DNA of 64,000 bases from Corynebacterium mustelae (GCF_001020985.1 NZ_CP011542.1:2666001-2730000); one strand, 5' to 3'; positions 1-10,180 are shown, counted from the first letter of the stretch. The notes: a model not told the origin generated them from the letters alone. Translations and numbers: made by a program.

Positions 1-76
1 CAACAGTAATCCCCAGATCCGCAGCCACCTGGGGTGGAACCCCGGACGAAGAATCAGTAACTATCCGAACTGGCAT
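1..76 (-). CDS. DegV family fatty-acid-binding protein, N-terminal fragment
   Basis: Only the first 25 codons are in the window; the gene runs off the left edge. From the ATG at 76 the peptide reads MPVRIVTDSSSGVPP and continues with QVAADLGITV, the typical DegV opening with the TDSSS loop that contacts the fatty acid carboxylate in this family. DegV proteins bind fatty acids. The gene lies 11 bp after gpgP in the same direction, so it is probably the last gene of the proA-nadD-rsfS-gpgP run. The call rests on a short N-terminus. Confidence 0.75.
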   Translation of the reverse strand, partial: MPVRIVTDSSSGVPPQVAADLGITV

Positions 77-87
77 CCTACAATCCT

Positions 88-825
88 TTATTTACCCGGC
101 GCGCCGGCCTCACCGATCGTCGAAAAGTTCGGCGACTTTAGACCTAAGGCCACTCCCATGTTCCACCCATCGAGATACCACCGCGCGGTGTCAATAGTAT
201 CTGGGGTAAAGCGCGTGAATCGGCGTTTGCCATTGCTATCTAGTTCAAACTTCGGCCGGGCAGTCAATTGTGCCCAACAGGTATTGCCCAATCCAGAAAA
301 CATTGGGTACTGCGGAACCTCAAGATTCAAAAGATTGGAAGTTAACGCGCTAATCGTGCCACCATGGGCTACCAGCAGCACCGTACCATCGTCCCATTGC
401 TGATTGTCCCGCATCAATTCATCAACCACCGGACGGGCACGCCGTGCCACATCGACACGCGACTCGCCTCCGCCGGGCGGAGCCCAAGTGGGATCGTGGC
501 GCCATACTGCCCGCATCCCCGGATACATCGCATCCACTTCGTTACGGGACCGAGCCTGCCAGTCGCCTAGGTGGGTCTCCCGAAGCCGGGGGTCTTTCTT
601 CACAGCGACCCCAAGCCGGTCCCCAACCACAGTGGCGGTGTCATATGCGCGGTTCAAGTCGGAGGAAACAATGGTGGAGATATTCAGCGTGGAAAGGAAA
701 TCCGCCGCTGCCTCAGCTTGCGCTACACCCAACTCACTGAGTTCAGTATTCAGGTGCCCCTGCATACGTTTGGTCGCATTGTATTCAGTCTGTCCATGGC
801 GCAACAGAATTAGGCGGCGAGTCAT
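88..825 (-). CDS. gpgP: histidine phosphatase, probable glucosyl-3-phosphoglycerate phosphatase
   Basis: 245 aa phosphoglycerate-mutase-like protein. The LLRHGQTE motif (residues 7-14) carries the phospho-accepting His10, and a second catalytic His lies in VAHGG near residue 153. In mycobacteria the orthologue (Rv2419c) sits in the same rsfS-nadD context and dephosphorylates glucosyl-3-phosphoglycerate, a step towards methylglucose lipopolysaccharides that modulate FAS I. The substrate is inferred from gene order; general phosphatase activity is firm. Start is ATG, 6 bp after the rsfS stop, so co-transcription is likely. Confidence 0.85.
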   Translation of the reverse strand: MTRRLILLRHGQTEYNATKRMQGHLNTELSELGVAQAEAAADFLSTLNISTIVSSDLNRAYDTATVVGDRLGVAVKKDPRLRETHLGDWQARSRNEVDAMYPGMRAVWRHDPTWAPPGGGESRVDVARRARPVVDELMRDNQQWDDGTVLLVAHGGTISALTSNLLNLEVPQYPMFSGLGNTCWAQLTARPKFELDSNGKRRFTRFTPDTIDTARWYLDGWNMGVALGLKSPNFSTIGEAGAPGK

Positions 826-831
826 GATGAT

Positions 832-1296
832 CTACAGCTCCTCTTGTGGCTCTGGCTCAGCAAGCGGAATATCATCCAACGACTCAGCGGTGCGAATATC
901 AACCTCGCTGGCCCAGTCGTCGGGTCGCACCATCGTGTCAATGCCTTCAACATCGATCAACGGGCAATCTTGGTATAGCCGATCCAAACCATAAAAATCA
1001 CGCTCAATATTGCGTTGCACATGGATAACCAGCATTCCGTAATCCAGCAGCACCCACCGGTTTTCCCGGTTACCTTCGCGCCCCTTGGGTTCGTGCCCAC
1101 GTTTGGTCAGCTCGTCTTCAATTTCCTCGACGATAGCGCGCACCTGGCGTTCGTTGTCAGCACATGCCAACACGAAAACCTCAGCGACATCCATAACATT
1201 CGATACGTCGATGACGGCGATGTTAGTTGCAAGTTTCTCATCCGCGGCGCGGGCGGCTACTTTTGCAATCTCAATTGTGTCTAAAGAAGCAGTCAC
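832..1296 (-). CDS. rsfS: ribosome silencing factor RsfS (DUF143/Iojap)
   Basis: 154 aa. The Iojap/RsfS domain occupies about residues 8-115, with the conserved stretch NRENRWVLLDYGMLVIHV. The family binds ribosomal protein L14 on the free 50S subunit and blocks subunit joining in starvation. The start is GTG, with AGGAA about 9 bp upstream. An acidic C-terminal tail (EPEPQEEL) extends past the usual family length, as is common in actinobacteria. It lies between nadD and gpgP in one direction. Confidence 0.93.
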   Translation of the reverse strand: MTASLDTIEIAKVAARAADEKLATNIAVIDVSNVMDVAEVFVLACADNERQVRAIVEEIEDELTKRGHEPKGREGNRENRWVLLDYGMLVIHVQRNIERDFYGLDRLYQDCPLIDVEGIDTMVRPDDWASEVDIRTAESLDDIPLAEPEPQEEL

Positions 1297-1426
1297 AAAT
1301 ATTCCTAGTTCCTAATGTTGTTTAAATTTCCACTCTACAGTCTCCCATGAATGCTGGCAGCATATGAAACTACTCCCCGCATACGCATGCACAGGTTTTC
1401 CACGATGTGCAGCACTTTACCTACCA

Positions 1427-2047
1427 CTATGTGTTATGAGCGTCTTGATATAGCCCGCGTTTATTGATGTATTGCACAACCCCGTCTGGCACCAAATACC
1501 AGACTGGCCGCCCGGCGCGGGCTCGTTCTCGGCACCCCGTCGAGGAGATCGCCATGGCTGGTATTTCCACCAATTCCACCCGATCTTTGTATTCATCTGG
1601 GATGTTATCCTCGTGCAACGTGTAGCCGGGCCGGGTAACTCCCACAAAGGTGGCAAGGTGGAACATTTTCTCCCAATCCCGCCAGGTCAATATTTTTTCT
1701 AATGCATCCGCGCCGGTAATGAAAAACAGCTCCGCGTCAGGGTATTCCAGCTTAAGTTCGGTGAGCGTATCAATGGTGTAGGTAGCACCAGGACGGTCAA
1801 TATCAATGCGGCTGACGCTAAACCTCGGGTTCGAAGCGGTGGCGATCACCGTCATTAAATATCGGTCTTCAGCTTTGGAAACATCCCGTCCAGCTTTCTG
1901 CCACGGTTGCCCGGTGGGGACGAAGATTACCAAGTCGAGGTTAAACAAGTCCGCCACTTCGGAACCTGCTACTAGGTGCCCATGATGGATCGGGTCGAAA
2001 GTACCGCCCATAATTCCGATGCGGCGAGGTGTGCGTGGGGTTGTCAT
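1427..2047 (-). CDS. nadD: nicotinate-nucleotide adenylyltransferase
   Basis: 206 aa. It makes nicotinate adenine dinucleotide from nicotinate mononucleotide and ATP in NAD synthesis. The nucleotidyltransferase signature [12 protein letters not shown] (about residues 14-25) and the C-terminal [10 protein letters not shown] box of NadD are both present. Start ATG is 21 bp after the proA stop. About 130 bp of non-coding DNA separate it from rsfS, leaving room for a separate rsfS promoter. Confidence 0.95.
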   Translation of the reverse strand: MTTPRTPRRIGIMGGTFDPIHHGHLVAGSEVADLFNLDLVIFVPTGQPWQKAGRDVSKAEDRYLMTVIATASNPRFSVSRIDIDRPGATYTIDTLTELKLEYPDAELFFITGADALEKILTWRDWEKMFHLATFVGVTRPGYTLHEDNIPDEYKDRVELVEIPAMAISSTGCRERARAGRPVWYLVPDGVVQYINKRGLYQDAHNT

Positions 2048-2068
2048 AGATCTAGCGCTCCGAAAACA

Positions 2069-3334
2069 TTACGGCCGAGTCTGTCCAGTGCCGTGCAAAA
2101 TCCACTTGGTGCTTGTTAGTTCTGGCAAGGACATGGGTCCGCGCGCGTGAAGTTTTTGGGTAGAAATGCCAATTTCTGCACCCATCCCGAATTGCTCCCC
2201 GTCGGTAAAAGCGGTGGAGGCATTGATCATCACTGCGGCTGAATCAACTTCGTTGGCAAACCGCAGTGCGGTCGTGGCGTTGGTGGTGGCAATCGCCTCG
2301 GTATGCCCAGTACTGTAAGTACGAATATGTGCCAATGCTGCATCTAAGCCGTCGACAAGCTTCGCTGCTATGTCCATCGAAAGGTACTCGTTTGCCCAAT
2401 CGTCTTCATCTGCTGCGACGACACCGGCGATCCCGAGCGTTTCCCAGGGTTCGGTGTCGCCGTGCACTGTCACTCCTGCGCTGTGTAGTGCGTCAATGAT
2501 TTCCCGCTTTTCGACGTCCCTAAGGCCCGCATCGATCAATACCGTCTCGGTGGCGTTACAGACCGAGGTGCGCCGCGTCTTACCGTTAATCAGCAAGGCA
2601 ATCGCCTGTTCGAGATCAACCTCCCGGTCGATATACAGATGACAGTTGCCGGTTCCAGTTTCGATGGTCGGTACCGTCGCACCGGTCACCACAGCATTAA
2701 TCAAACCCGCGCCACCTCGCGGAATCACAACATCAACCAAACCACGCGCTGTGATGAGATCCTGCACACTGTCGTGAGACTCGCACGGCAGCAGCTGCAC
2801 GGCTTCGCGGGGAAGATCATGCCGTGCTAAAACATCTTGAACAAGAGTAACCAGCTTTTCATTGGAGGTTTTCGCAGATTTCGACCCGCGAAGTAACGCG
2901 ACGTTCCCGGACTTCAATGCGAGCCCAAATGCATCAATGGTGACGTTAGGGCGTGCCTCATACACCATGCCCATCACCCCAAGCGGCACCCGCACTTGGC
3001 GCATCTGCACCCCATTAGGCATAACGGAACCCCGAATAACTTCACCCACTGGGTCTTTCAACGCAGCAACCTGCCGCAAACCGCCCGCCATACCAGCTAT
3101 GCGGTCGGCGTCTAAGGCTAACCGGTCAATGAGCGACTTACTCATCCCAGCTGCCCGCCCGCGTTCAATATCGGTGGCGTTCGCGGCAAGAATATCGGAG
3201 GTATTGTCAACCAAGGCAGCTGCCACAGCTAGCAGAACCTCATCCTTCTTCGCGCTAGAACATCCGGCGATAATCGGCGCGATTTCTTTAGCCACACGCG
3301 CTTTTTGTAACACTTCTTCCCGCTCAGCAGTCAT
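2069..3334 (-). CDS. proA: gamma-glutamyl phosphate reductase (proline synthesis)
   Basis: 421 aa, full family length. It reduces gamma-glutamyl phosphate to glutamate-5-semialdehyde with NADPH, the second proline step, downstream of ProB at 5.1-6.3 kb. The aldehyde-dehydrogenase fold shows the catalytic cysteine in [12 protein letters not shown], the nucleotide-binding region around [12 protein letters not shown], and the C-terminal LHARGPMSL. In C. glutamicum proB and proA lie close together with a dehydrogenase gene between them. Here a surface-protein gene and a long non-coding stretch separate them. One copy of the CGTCGAAAAGC word lies inside at 2506. Confidence 0.96.
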   Translation of the reverse strand: MTAEREEVLQKARVAKEIAPIIAGCSSAKKDEVLLAVAAALVDNTSDILAANATDIERGRAAGMSKSLIDRLALDADRIAGMAGGLRQVAALKDPVGEVIRGSVMPNGVQMRQVRVPLGVMGMVYEARPNVTIDAFGLALKSGNVALLRGSKSAKTSNEKLVTLVQDVLARHDLPREAVQLLPCESHDSVQDLITARGLVDVVIPRGGAGLINAVVTGATVPTIETGTGNCHLYIDREVDLEQAIALLINGKTRRTSVCNATETVLIDAGLRDVEKREIIDALHSAGVTVHGDTEPWETLGIAGVVAADEDDWANEYLSMDIAAKLVDGLDAALAHIRTYSTGHTEAIATTNATTALRFANEVDSAAVMINASTAFTDGEQFGMGAEIGISTQKLHARGPMSLPELTSTKWILHGTGQTRP

Positions 3335-3823
3335 ACCAGCTCATTGTAGGGTGTTTGGTTCTTACAGCCAAGAGATTTTGTGGGCACTAACCAAAAATAG
3401 CGCGCTTGCGGTTTTCAGCAGCGGGCTTGTTACATTATTTTCTTTCATGGCCTTTAGAAACCTTGATTTTTCGCTTGTATAGTGTGCACGCACACCCCAG
3501 TATCCTTAAAAGTAACTTCAATGATGATCTAATTAATTAGGTAGAGGCAAATAAAAACCCGAAATAGTCATTAAGACAACTTTGCAAATGTAATAAAACC
3601 CCAATCCTTTTCTCCACATAAATCTCATTTGAAGGCAAGCAAATTATTAACGGACGCAATAAGCGCCAAACCGAAACCACAGTGCATATCTACTCACAAC
3701 AGTAGATAGAACACATTCCCGTGGCGTTGGTGGCAGATGCAGCGAAAACACCTGGCGCCATAGCTATACGTCACCGCTTTCCAGATGGGCGCCCAATCAG
3801 TACCTTTTATTGGCATGCAAAAC
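3335..3823. other. long non-coding stretch upstream of proA
   Basis: With the terminator that follows, about 580 bp lie here without a convincing gene. It is AT-rich with short reading frames lacking codon bias. It should hold the proA promoter (reading left). An AACTTTGCAAA word at 3578-3588 resembles a RamB site but no expected target is adjacent. Nothing recognisable remains of the dehydrogenase gene found between proB and proA in C. glutamicum. Confidence 0.5.
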
Positions 3824-3861
3824 GCGGCTGGGCACATGAGAGGATTCACATGCCCAGCCGC
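3824..3861 (-). terminator. rho-independent terminator after the HtaA-domain gene
   Basis: Arms GCGGCTGGGC (3824-3833) and GCCCAGCCGC (3852-3861), extended by CATG pairing in the loop. On the minus strand the hairpin is followed by GTTTTGC, about 50 bp after the stop codon. Confidence 0.75.
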
Positions 3862-3914
3862 TCCCTTGGGTTCAGGGTATTAATGGGGGTTCAGTAACGA
3901 ATTTTACCGCCGAT

Positions 3915-4928
3915 TTAGAACTTTGGCAGACCAGGAACTAAACCGGAGCGCGACAGCCACTGGAACAGCCCTGCCAGCAAACCACCGATTCCCAGAACGC
4001 TGACGATACCGATGATGGCTTTCTTAAGCTTATCGTTCATCGTGCTTTGCTTGTCCTTACCAGGATCTTTTGGCTCGGAAGGCTTAGTGGTGTTGGTTGG
4101 CTTACTCGGCTCAGAAGTCTTGGTGGTCTCCGAAGGCTTACCCGGCTCGGAAGTCTTGGTAGGCTTCGGAGCTTCGCCACAGTCCTTCTTGAGCTTCAGC
4201 TCAACATTAACATCGTCCATTTCTGGCTTGTTGCCAGCGTGGTACTGACCCATGAAGATTAGGTCGACACCCTCAATGTACTGCCGGTGTGTGTCTTCGT
4301 CATACCGGGTACCTGGCTTTGCCTGGTACTTGATGTTTGTTCCGGTCAACGTAGCAGCAGAATCGTCAACCTTCCAGGAAGCATCACCGGAGGCAAAGGT
4401 ATCCGTTCCGGTACGGAAGTTATCAGAGGTACGGTCCTGTGGCGTATATTCAGCCATGCCCTTACCCTCAACGTAGTAGCCTTCATAGGTGGTACCAGTC
4501 TTAACAGTATTGCCCGCTACCTCTACATACGGAGAGATGAAGGTGGAGCTCAATGCATCGTGGTGACCGCTGAATACAACCTTCGATGCTTGGGTCTTGA
4601 TGGTGGCTGCGGTTACGTTACCGTCTGGACCAACTTCGATGGTGGAAGCAGCTGGATCAACGGCGAACTTAAGCTGATAATCAGTTGCCCGCTTCTTTGC
4701 AGCATCGTTTTCGGTAACTGCACCTTCAATTGTCCAATCGCCTTTTGCGATTGGCCCCTTTACATAGCTACGCCATGAATGCTTGATACCCCAATTCAGA
4801 GAGCCAGATTCGATGGACACCTTGCACTGCTGTGCGTTCTGTGCAGTTGCAGCGATTGGGTTAACGACACCAGCGCCCACCGCCAAAGAGGTTGCCAGCC
4901 CAAGTGCGGCAATAAACCTACGCGACAT
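3915..4928 (-). CDS. secreted, membrane-anchored HtaA-domain (haem-binding) protein
   Basis: 337 aa. A signal peptide (residues 1 to about 29, ending near ATAQNA) leads into one HtaA domain (about 38-250). The conserved opening LNWGIKHSWRSYV and the later block VVFSGHHDALSSTF hold the Tyr and His positions that bind haem in HtaA proteins. Then come a 45-residue linker rich in Pro, Thr, Ser, Lys and Glu, one membrane segment (about 303-325) and a short tail ending SGLVPGLPKF. HtaA proteins in C. diphtheriae take haem from host haemoglobin and pass it to HmuTUV. No transporter genes are adjacent, so this is a stand-alone haem protein by inference. It sits between proA and proB, with a DtxR-like box upstream. 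Confidence 0.82.
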   Translation of the reverse strand: MSRRFIAALGLATSLAVGAGVVNPIAATAQNAQQCKVSIESGSLNWGIKHSWRSYVKGPIAKGDWTIEGAVTENDAAKKRATDYQLKFAVDPAASTIEVGPDGNVTAATIKTQASKVVFSGHHDALSSTFISPYVEVAGNTVKTGTTYEGYYVEGKGMAEYTPQDRTSDNFRTGTDTFASGDASWKVDDSAATLTGTNIKYQAKPGTRYDEDTHRQYIEGVDLIFMGQYHAGNKPEMDDVNVELKLKKDCGEAPKPTKTSEPGKPSETTKTSEPSKPTNTTKPSEPKDPGKDKQSTMNDKLKKAIIGIVSVLGIGGLLAGLFQWLSRSGLVPGLPKF

Positions 4929-4981
4929 ATAGAAAACTCCTTAAAAGAGATTGGGATTTATGTGGACAACACACACAATAA

Positions 4982-5000
4982 ACCGATAAGGCTTACCAAA
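4982..5000 (-). promoter_or_regulatory. possible DtxR iron box upstream of the HtaA-domain gene
   Basis: On the minus strand TTTGGTAAGCCTTATCGGT matches about 12 of 19 positions of the DtxR consensus TTAGGTTAGCCTAACCTAA, including the core GGTnAGCCT. It lies 53 bp upstream of the start codon, where a promoter is expected. Iron repression of a haem-uptake protein would make sense, but the right half-site is weak. Confidence 0.4.
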
Positions 5001-5114
5001 CAATACTTAACACCCCCTTTATTCACCCCCTTCCACCTGCAAGAAAGGATTAAGATAGAAATCTGTCACTTAACGCCCCAAGGATGCGTTATTCGGACAT
5101 TCCAATAAATAACC

Positions 5115-5143
5115 AAAACCCCAGGGGATAAACCTGGGGTTTT
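5115..5143. terminator. terminator after proB
   Basis: Perfect 11-bp stem AAAACCCCAGG / CCTGGGGTTTT with a 7-nt loop. It starts 3 bp past the proB stop codon, so the obgE-proB transcript ends here; T runs on both strands could stop opposing transcripts too. Confidence 0.9.
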
Positions 5144-5146
5144 AAG

Positions 5147-6259
5147 CTAAGCACGAGAAGCGTAATCGGAGAGATAATCGGCATGGACTACTGGACGCTG
5201 CATTCCCGGCGGCAGTTCATCGGAATGTTTTCCAAGCATTCCCACCAAGGTCTCCGAATCGTAGGAGACTTCCCCACGGCCAATGATCTCACCATTAGGA
5301 CCAACGATTTCGACAATTTCACCGGAGTGGAAATCACCATCAACCTCAGTGATTCCGACCGCCAGCAGCGAATTACCGCCAGAGGTAACTGCGACGACTG
5401 CACCAGCGTCGATACGTAACGTTCCACCAGTATCCGCAGCGTATAACGCCCAGAATTTCCATGCTGATAATCGGTTTTCTTTTGGATGGAAAACCGTTCC
5501 GACGTTAGCGGTGGTTAATGCAGCACCAATGTTATCCGCGCTGGTGAGCAACACGGGAATGCCACCACGAGAAGCAATTCGCGCCGCCGAAACTTTCGAT
5601 GCCATCCCTCCGGTACCCACCACACCGCCGTCACCAGCAATGACACCTTTTAAGTCATTGCCGTCCCGAACTTCAGCAATAAACTGGGCGTCTGGTTCCA
5701 AGGGGTTTTTGTCGTATAACCCGTCGACGTCGCTTAGCAATATTAAAGCATCCGCGCAGGCGAGATGGGCAACAATGGCAGCTAGACGGTCGTTATCACC
5801 AAATCGCATTTCCGTGTGTGCCACTGTATCATTTTCATTAACGATAGGCACCACCCCCAGCCGCAACAGCTTATCGACGGTTCGTTGCGCATTCCGTGCC
5901 CGATCCCGGCGACCCGCGTCAGAGGCGGTTAACAACACTTGACCGATGGTGCGATTATGTCTTAAGAAACTCGTACCCCAAGTATGCATCAAGTGGACTT
6001 GACCGACTGAGGCGACAGCCTGCTTAGTTGCCAGATCAGCTGGCCGCGATGCAAGCCCCAGTGGCCCCATCCCAGCGGCCACTGCGCCGGAAGAAACCAC
6101 AATCATTTCCGTCCCGAGTGCAAGCCGCGCCTGGATCGCATCGACCAGCTGGTCTATGCGAAACGGGTCAACCGTATGATCAGAGTTGGTCAACGAGGAA
6201 GAACCTATCTTAACCACGACTCGCTTAGCCGAGGTGATTAGCTCACGCACGTGAGACAT
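5147..6259 (-). CDS. proB: glutamate 5-kinase with PUA domain
   Basis: 370 aa. It phosphorylates glutamate at the gamma carboxylate, the first and feedback-inhibited step of proline synthesis. The amino-acid kinase domain (about 8-260) starts with [11 protein letters not shown] and contains IVNENDTV and [11 protein letters not shown]-terminal PUA domain (about 275-365) is present, as in the long bacterial form. ATG start. It follows obgE by 54 bp, the usual obgE-proB order, and ends at a strong terminator. Confidence 0.96.
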   Translation of the reverse strand: MSHVRELITSAKRVVVKIGSSSLTNSDHTVDPFRIDQLVDAIQARLALGTEMIVVSSGAVAAGMGPLGLASRPADLATKQAVASVGQVHLMHTWGTSFLRHNRTIGQVLLTASDAGRRDRARNAQRTVDKLLRLGVVPIVNENDTVAHTEMRFGDNDRLAAIVAHLACADALILLSDVDGLYDKNPLEPDAQFIAEVRDGNDLKGVIAGDGGVVGTGGMASKVSAARIASRGGIPVLLTSADNIGAALTTANVGTVFHPKENRLSAWKFWALYAADTGGTLRIDAGAVVAVTSGGNSLLAVGITEVDGDFHSGEIVEIVGPNGEIIGRGEVSYDSETLVGMLGKHSDELPPGMQRPVVHADYLSDYASRA

Positions 6260-6302
6260 GAAGAAACATCCTTTGTAAGTGTTGTGACTGCAGCAGATGA
6301 GG

Positions 6303-6313
6303 CGTCGAAAAGC
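6303..6313. repeat. CGTCGAAAAGC word between obgE and proB
   Basis: Exact copy of the over-represented 11-mer, directly abutting the obgE stop codon (6314-6316). See the finding on this word. Confidence 0.7.
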
Positions 6314-7825
6314 TTAGCCCTGCCACCGCTCCCGGTCTGCTTCCTGGCCGTCACCGTAGTCAAATTCATCAATCAAGCCACGTCGCACCTGCGAGGCACG
6401 TTTACGTTCCGCAGCCGAAACCCGCTCCGTCCGGGACAACCGTATATCAGTTCCTCTGCCCGTCAATGTGGGATCCACGCCAGCGGCCGTCATCGGTTCC
6501 CACTCGAAAGTAACCTCCCCAATGGTCACGGCACATCCGGCTTTAGCTCCCGCCTTAGCCAAGGCATCTTCCACTCCCATGCGGTTAAGCCGGTCCGCCA
6601 GGTACCCAACAGCTTCATCATTTTCAAAATCGGTCTGCATGATCCACCGCTGGGGTTTCTCCCCGAGAATAATGAAACCACCGGGGATTTCCGGATCTTC
6701 TTCAATACTAAAATCGTGGCCCTTGCCCTTGGCATCAACAGCCTTCGGACGAACAATAAGCTTCGGTTCCGCCTTTTGTTGCGGGCGAGCTTTTCGCGCC
6801 TCCTGCACGATCTCTAGCAATTTATATTTCAACGGATCTAAGCCTTTACGCGCAACAGCAGAAATGATAAAGACTGGCCACCCAAATTGCTCGATCAAAT
6901 CTGCTTTTACAAACTCGGCAAGCTCTTCAGCCTCAGGAATATCCGCCTTATTCAACACGATGATACGAGGCCGATCCCGCAAATCACCCAGGCCGGTGTC
7001 TTCATCCAGCGCCGACTGATACGCTGCGAGTTCCGCTTCCAACGCCTCAATATCTGAAGCAGGATCGCGGCCGGGTTCCAATGTCGCAGTATCTACTACA
7101 TGTGCTAACACGGCGGTTCGTTCGATGTGACGCAAGAAATCCAACCCCAATCCCTTGCCTTCCGAGGCACCCGGAATCAAGCCTGGAACATCTGCGATGG
7201 TAAAGGTATCGTGTCCAACTTCAACCACGCCTAAATTAGGTTGCAACGTGGTGAAGGGATAGTCACCGATTTTCGGCTTAGCTGCCGATAACACCGAAAT
7301 CAATGAGGACTTGCCTGCCGACGGATATCCCACCAATCCAACATCGGCCATAGATTTCAGCTCTAAAATCACATCATGGGTTTCGCCTGGCTCCCCCTTT
7401 AATGCAAAACCAGGCGCCTTTCGGGCGGCAGATGCTAACGCGGCGTTACCCAAGCCACCGTATCCGCCTTCAGCTGCAATAAACCGCATACCCACAGTGG
7501 TGAGATCAGCAAGAGTTTCCCCTGTCTCACTCAACACAACGGTGCCCGCTGGAACTTCCAACACCATATCCTCGCCACGGGCACCATTACGGTGATCACC
7601 GGCGCCATTTTTGCCACGACCAGCTTTGATATGCGGGCGGTAATGCAAATCTAGCAAGGTGTGAACTTGAGGCGACACCTCCAAAATGATGTCGCCCCCA
7701 TGTCCGCCGTTGCCGCCGTCGGGGCCACCAAGTGGTTTGAATTTTTCCCGGTGCACGGAGGCACAGCCATTGCCGCCATCACCTGCCGCTAGATGTAAGA
7801 CGACGCGGTCGATAAAACGGGCCAT
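6314..7825 (-). CDS. obgE: GTPase Obg
   Basis: 503 aa from the ATG at 7825 (MARFIDRVV); a TTG eight codons upstream is less likely. The glycine-rich Obg fold (residues 1-158) precedes a G domain with P-loop [16 protein letters not shown] and NKAD. The OCT domain follows (about 355-430), with an actinobacterial C-terminal extension. Obg binds the 50S subunit, acts in ribosome assembly, and links GTP or ppGpp levels to growth. It usually follows rplU-rpmA; here two large surface genes and a small one (7.9-13 kb) are inserted between them. Confidence 0.96.
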   Translation of the reverse strand: MARFIDRVVLHLAAGDGGNGCASVHREKFKPLGGPDGGNGGHGGDIILEVSPQVHTLLDLHYRPHIKAGRGKNGAGDHRNGARGEDMVLEVPAGTVVLSETGETLADLTTVGMRFIAAEGGYGGLGNAALASAARKAPGFALKGEPGETHDVILELKSMADVGLVGYPSAGKSSLISVLSAAKPKIGDYPFTTLQPNLGVVEVGHDTFTIADVPGLIPGASEGKGLGLDFLRHIERTAVLAHVVDTATLEPGRDPASDIEALEAELAAYQSALDEDTGLGDLRDRPRIIVLNKADIPEAEELAEFVKADLIEQFGWPVFIISAVARKGLDPLKYKLLEIVQEARKARPQQKAEPKLIVRPKAVDAKGKGHDFSIEEDPEIPGGFIILGEKPQRWIMQTDFENDEAVGYLADRLNRMGVEDALAKAGAKAGCAVTIGEVTFEWEPMTAAGVDPTLTGRGTDIRLSRTERVSAAERKRASQVRRGLIDEFDYGDGQEADRERWQG

Positions 7826-7858
7826 TATAGTAGGTGCCTTCCAGTACAAAAAGAAAAA

Positions 7859-7906
7859 GGGGTGAGGTTAAGTAGCTAGATTTTAGCAGACACTTAACCC
7901 CACCCC
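7859..7906 (-). terminator. terminator after the 736-aa surface protein gene
   Basis: 15-bp arms (7859-7873 and 7892-7906) with one mismatch. On the minus strand it is followed by TTTTTCTTTTT. It separates the surface-protein operon from obgE, so obgE must start from a promoter in the short space 7826-7858 or inside the hairpin region. Confidence 0.85.
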
Positions 7907-7919
7907 TAGTGGTGGCGTG

Positions 7920-10130
7920 CTACAGGCGAATTGGTAATACGCCGGAGTTTACCAACCCCAGCCAACCGAGGATCCCAAGAATACCCACGGTGAAAATGCC
8001 GGAGAGAACTTGCCAGATAGTCTTTAAAGAGAAATCGGAGGAAGAAGATGAGGACGAGCCGCCCTTACCGCCCTTCTCACCGGTTACTTTAAGTAACTTC
8101 GGAGTGGATTCCTTGCCGCCAGCCTGGGCCACAATTGCAACCTGGCCTGCTTCCTTAGGCTGGAACTTGAAGATGTACTTACCCTCGTCGTTAGTACGGC
8201 CTTTGACAATCTCGTTTCCGATCCGTACCTCAACGGCCTCGTTTGCAGCAACGGCATTGTTCTTATCGGTGACGGTTACCGTGTACTCCCCGGTGTCGTC
8301 ACCAACCTTCAAAGTATCCGGTCCTTCAACTGCAACATTGCCGATCGCAGGAAGAACGTTCACAGCGGGAAGTTGCTCAGCGCCAGCATCCGGGGCGCAC
8401 CGAGCCATGACCTGATGCACATCATCGCTGTTAGAGAATAAACCTGCCTGGAAGAAATTGATCCGGGTGCTAAAGGTTAAGAACGAATCTGCCGCTTGGT
8501 TAGCGTTGATGTCGGCTGCTGCAGGAAACGTTGGACGCATTTCGCCTTCGGCGTTTGGCGTTACGACGAAAACACCGCGTCCGATAGAACCAACCACTCG
8601 ATCACCGACGACGGTACCGGTGGCACCACCATCAGCCTCTAGCTTGATCTGCGCCCGATTTGCCGGATCAATGGAATCGGTGTCTAATCCACCAGACACA
8701 ATGACACGGGTGTCGTTGAGTGCATTACCTTCGATCTGCACTCCTTGTGGGAAGTCCAGTGCCAACCGGGCCCGACTGACGTCGTTATAAGTGGTCTTAA
8801 CAGCAGATGTGTTGTTGTTTACCGACTTGAAGTCGAAGTTCACGTTCCGAATCACGTAACGTAGCGGCGCACCGACCCGACCATTCTTGGGGTACTCTGC
8901 CTCAACTGCAAGTTTAAAATCGGGGTTAGTCTTGGCACCGGCAGCAATTCCGTGCAGTCCGTCAACATGACGCCCTAACGCGGAGCTTTCCTTGTCTGCG
9001 GTCAGATAGCAGCTAAAAGCGGTATGCGCAGTTGCTGTCTCAACACCAAAAGGCGCATCGACTTGGTAATTAAAAGGCGCCGATTTCACATCACCAACTG
9101 ATGCCGAAACCTCAATTTGTCCTGATTGCACGGGGGTAAACCGACGAATAACAGTACCCTCCCGGTCGGTGGTGAGCACTTGACGTTCACCTGCGATAAC
9201 GGTTTCCATATCAATCAGCGGTACTGGCTTGCCAGCCTCGTCGGTTGCCTTGAAAGTAAACTGCGAAGTTTCTTCTTGGAAACCGGTCTGCGGGCTTGCA
9301 GAAATAGCAATGTTCTTCACGGAAGCTGGATCACCGCCGTCTTCCACAGCTACCGCAGGGAATCCCTTGAAATCAGAAGGGGTACACCGCACGAGTGCGC
9401 GAGCTTTCAGCGTTCCAACGATAGGGGCAGTAGCCTCAACCGCAGCGATCAGTGTGACAAACGAATCCTTTGCTGCGTATCCCGCTTTATTGGGGTCGGC
9501 GACCAATGGTGTGGTTGGTTGAATTTTGCCTTTTTCCTTGGCACGGGCTTTAACCTTGATGGTTGGCAAATCAAAGCCGATCTTGCCGCCTTGATTTCGG
9601 CCCACCATGCCCCGTTTTTCGCCATCCTTGGCGAGCCTAATTTGATCAGGTTTAGTGGCATCAATGTTATCGGTATCGGCATCCCCGCCGATCCGCAGCT
9701 GATTCGTCTCCTCTAATCGCTGCGCAGTGACATCGTCTTGTCCGCCAGACTGCTCGATATTCTGAATATCGATATTATCGGGCAGATTGACCAATAAGCG
9801 GGCTTGTTCAACAGTGGTCAGTTTCACCGTTGCTGGCCCTACCGAGAACGGATTTCCTAGCCCAACAAAACCGCCTTTGAGGGTGTAATCAAATTCTTGA
9901 CCAGGACGAACTGCATCAGGTGCATCCACCGTGAAGTTAAAGACGAAACCGTCTTTTTTCTGGGGACCATCGGCTTGACTCGCGAAGCTGCCGAGACCGG
10001 CGGTCTTAATATCACAGGTGAATTGAATACCAATGGTTGTTTCTTTGGCTTCAGCCACCGGAACCGCGATGGCTGTTACCCCCACTACCGGCGCTATAAC
10101 CGCCGTCATGAATTTCTTGAGTTTCGACAT
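7920..10130 (-). CDS. large secreted, membrane-anchored protein with duplicated unknown domain and Ig-like repeats
   Basis: 736 aa. Signal peptide to about residue 28 (VAEA-KE). Then an unknown domain of about 230 residues (33-260), an Ig-like repeat (about 270-358), a second copy of the unknown domain (about 370-590), another Ig-like repeat (600-690), a Ser-rich spacer, a membrane segment (about 708-728) and a short tail ending SGVLPIRL. Both domain copies begin with a conserved Cys (FTC, FSC), contain a TDxID or TDNID block and end with RCxP, suggesting a disulfide across the domain. SD AAGGA precedes the ATG. It lies 50 bp after the related gene at 10.2-12.2 kb, probably in one operon. Function unknown; an envelope surface or adhesion role is inference. 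Confidence 0.7.
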   Translation of the reverse strand: MSKLKKFMTAVIAPVVGVTAIAVPVAEAKETTIGIQFTCDIKTAGLGSFASQADGPQKKDGFVFNFTVDAPDAVRPGQEFDYTLKGGFVGLGNPFSVGPATVKLTTVEQARLLVNLPDNIDIQNIEQSGGQDDVTAQRLEETNQLRIGGDADTDNIDATKPDQIRLAKDGEKRGMVGRNQGGKIGFDLPTIKVKARAKEKGKIQPTTPLVADPNKAGYAAKDSFVTLIAAVEATAPIVGTLKARALVRCTPSDFKGFPAVAVEDGGDPASVKNIAISASPQTGFQEETSQFTFKATDEAGKPVPLIDMETVIAGERQVLTTDREGTVIRRFTPVQSGQIEVSASVGDVKSAPFNYQVDAPFGVETATAHTAFSCYLTADKESSALGRHVDGLHGIAAGAKTNPDFKLAVEAEYPKNGRVGAPLRYVIRNVNFDFKSVNNNTSAVKTTYNDVSRARLALDFPQGVQIEGNALNDTRVIVSGGLDTDSIDPANRAQIKLEADGGATGTVVGDRVVGSIGRGVFVVTPNAEGEMRPTFPAAADINANQAADSFLTFSTRINFFQAGLFSNSDDVHQVMARCAPDAGAEQLPAVNVLPAIGNVAVEGPDTLKVGDDTGEYTVTVTDKNNAVAANEAVEVRIGNEIVKGRTNDEGKYIFKFQPKEAGQVAIVAQAGGKESTPKLLKVTGEKGGKGGSSSSSSSDFSLKTIWQVLSGIFTVGILGILGWLGLVNSGVLPIRL

Positions 10131-10180
10131 ACGTCTTCCTTAAAAATCTGTTGAAGTGTGTTCGGTTAACAAGCCACCGA

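Noticed and set aside
3578..3588. RamB-like word AACTTTGCAAA
   Set aside because: Single copy in a long gap, not in front of a gene known to be controlled by RamB.
5283..5942. Long plus-strand frame opposite proB
   Set aside because: Antisense shadow of a well-conserved gene.
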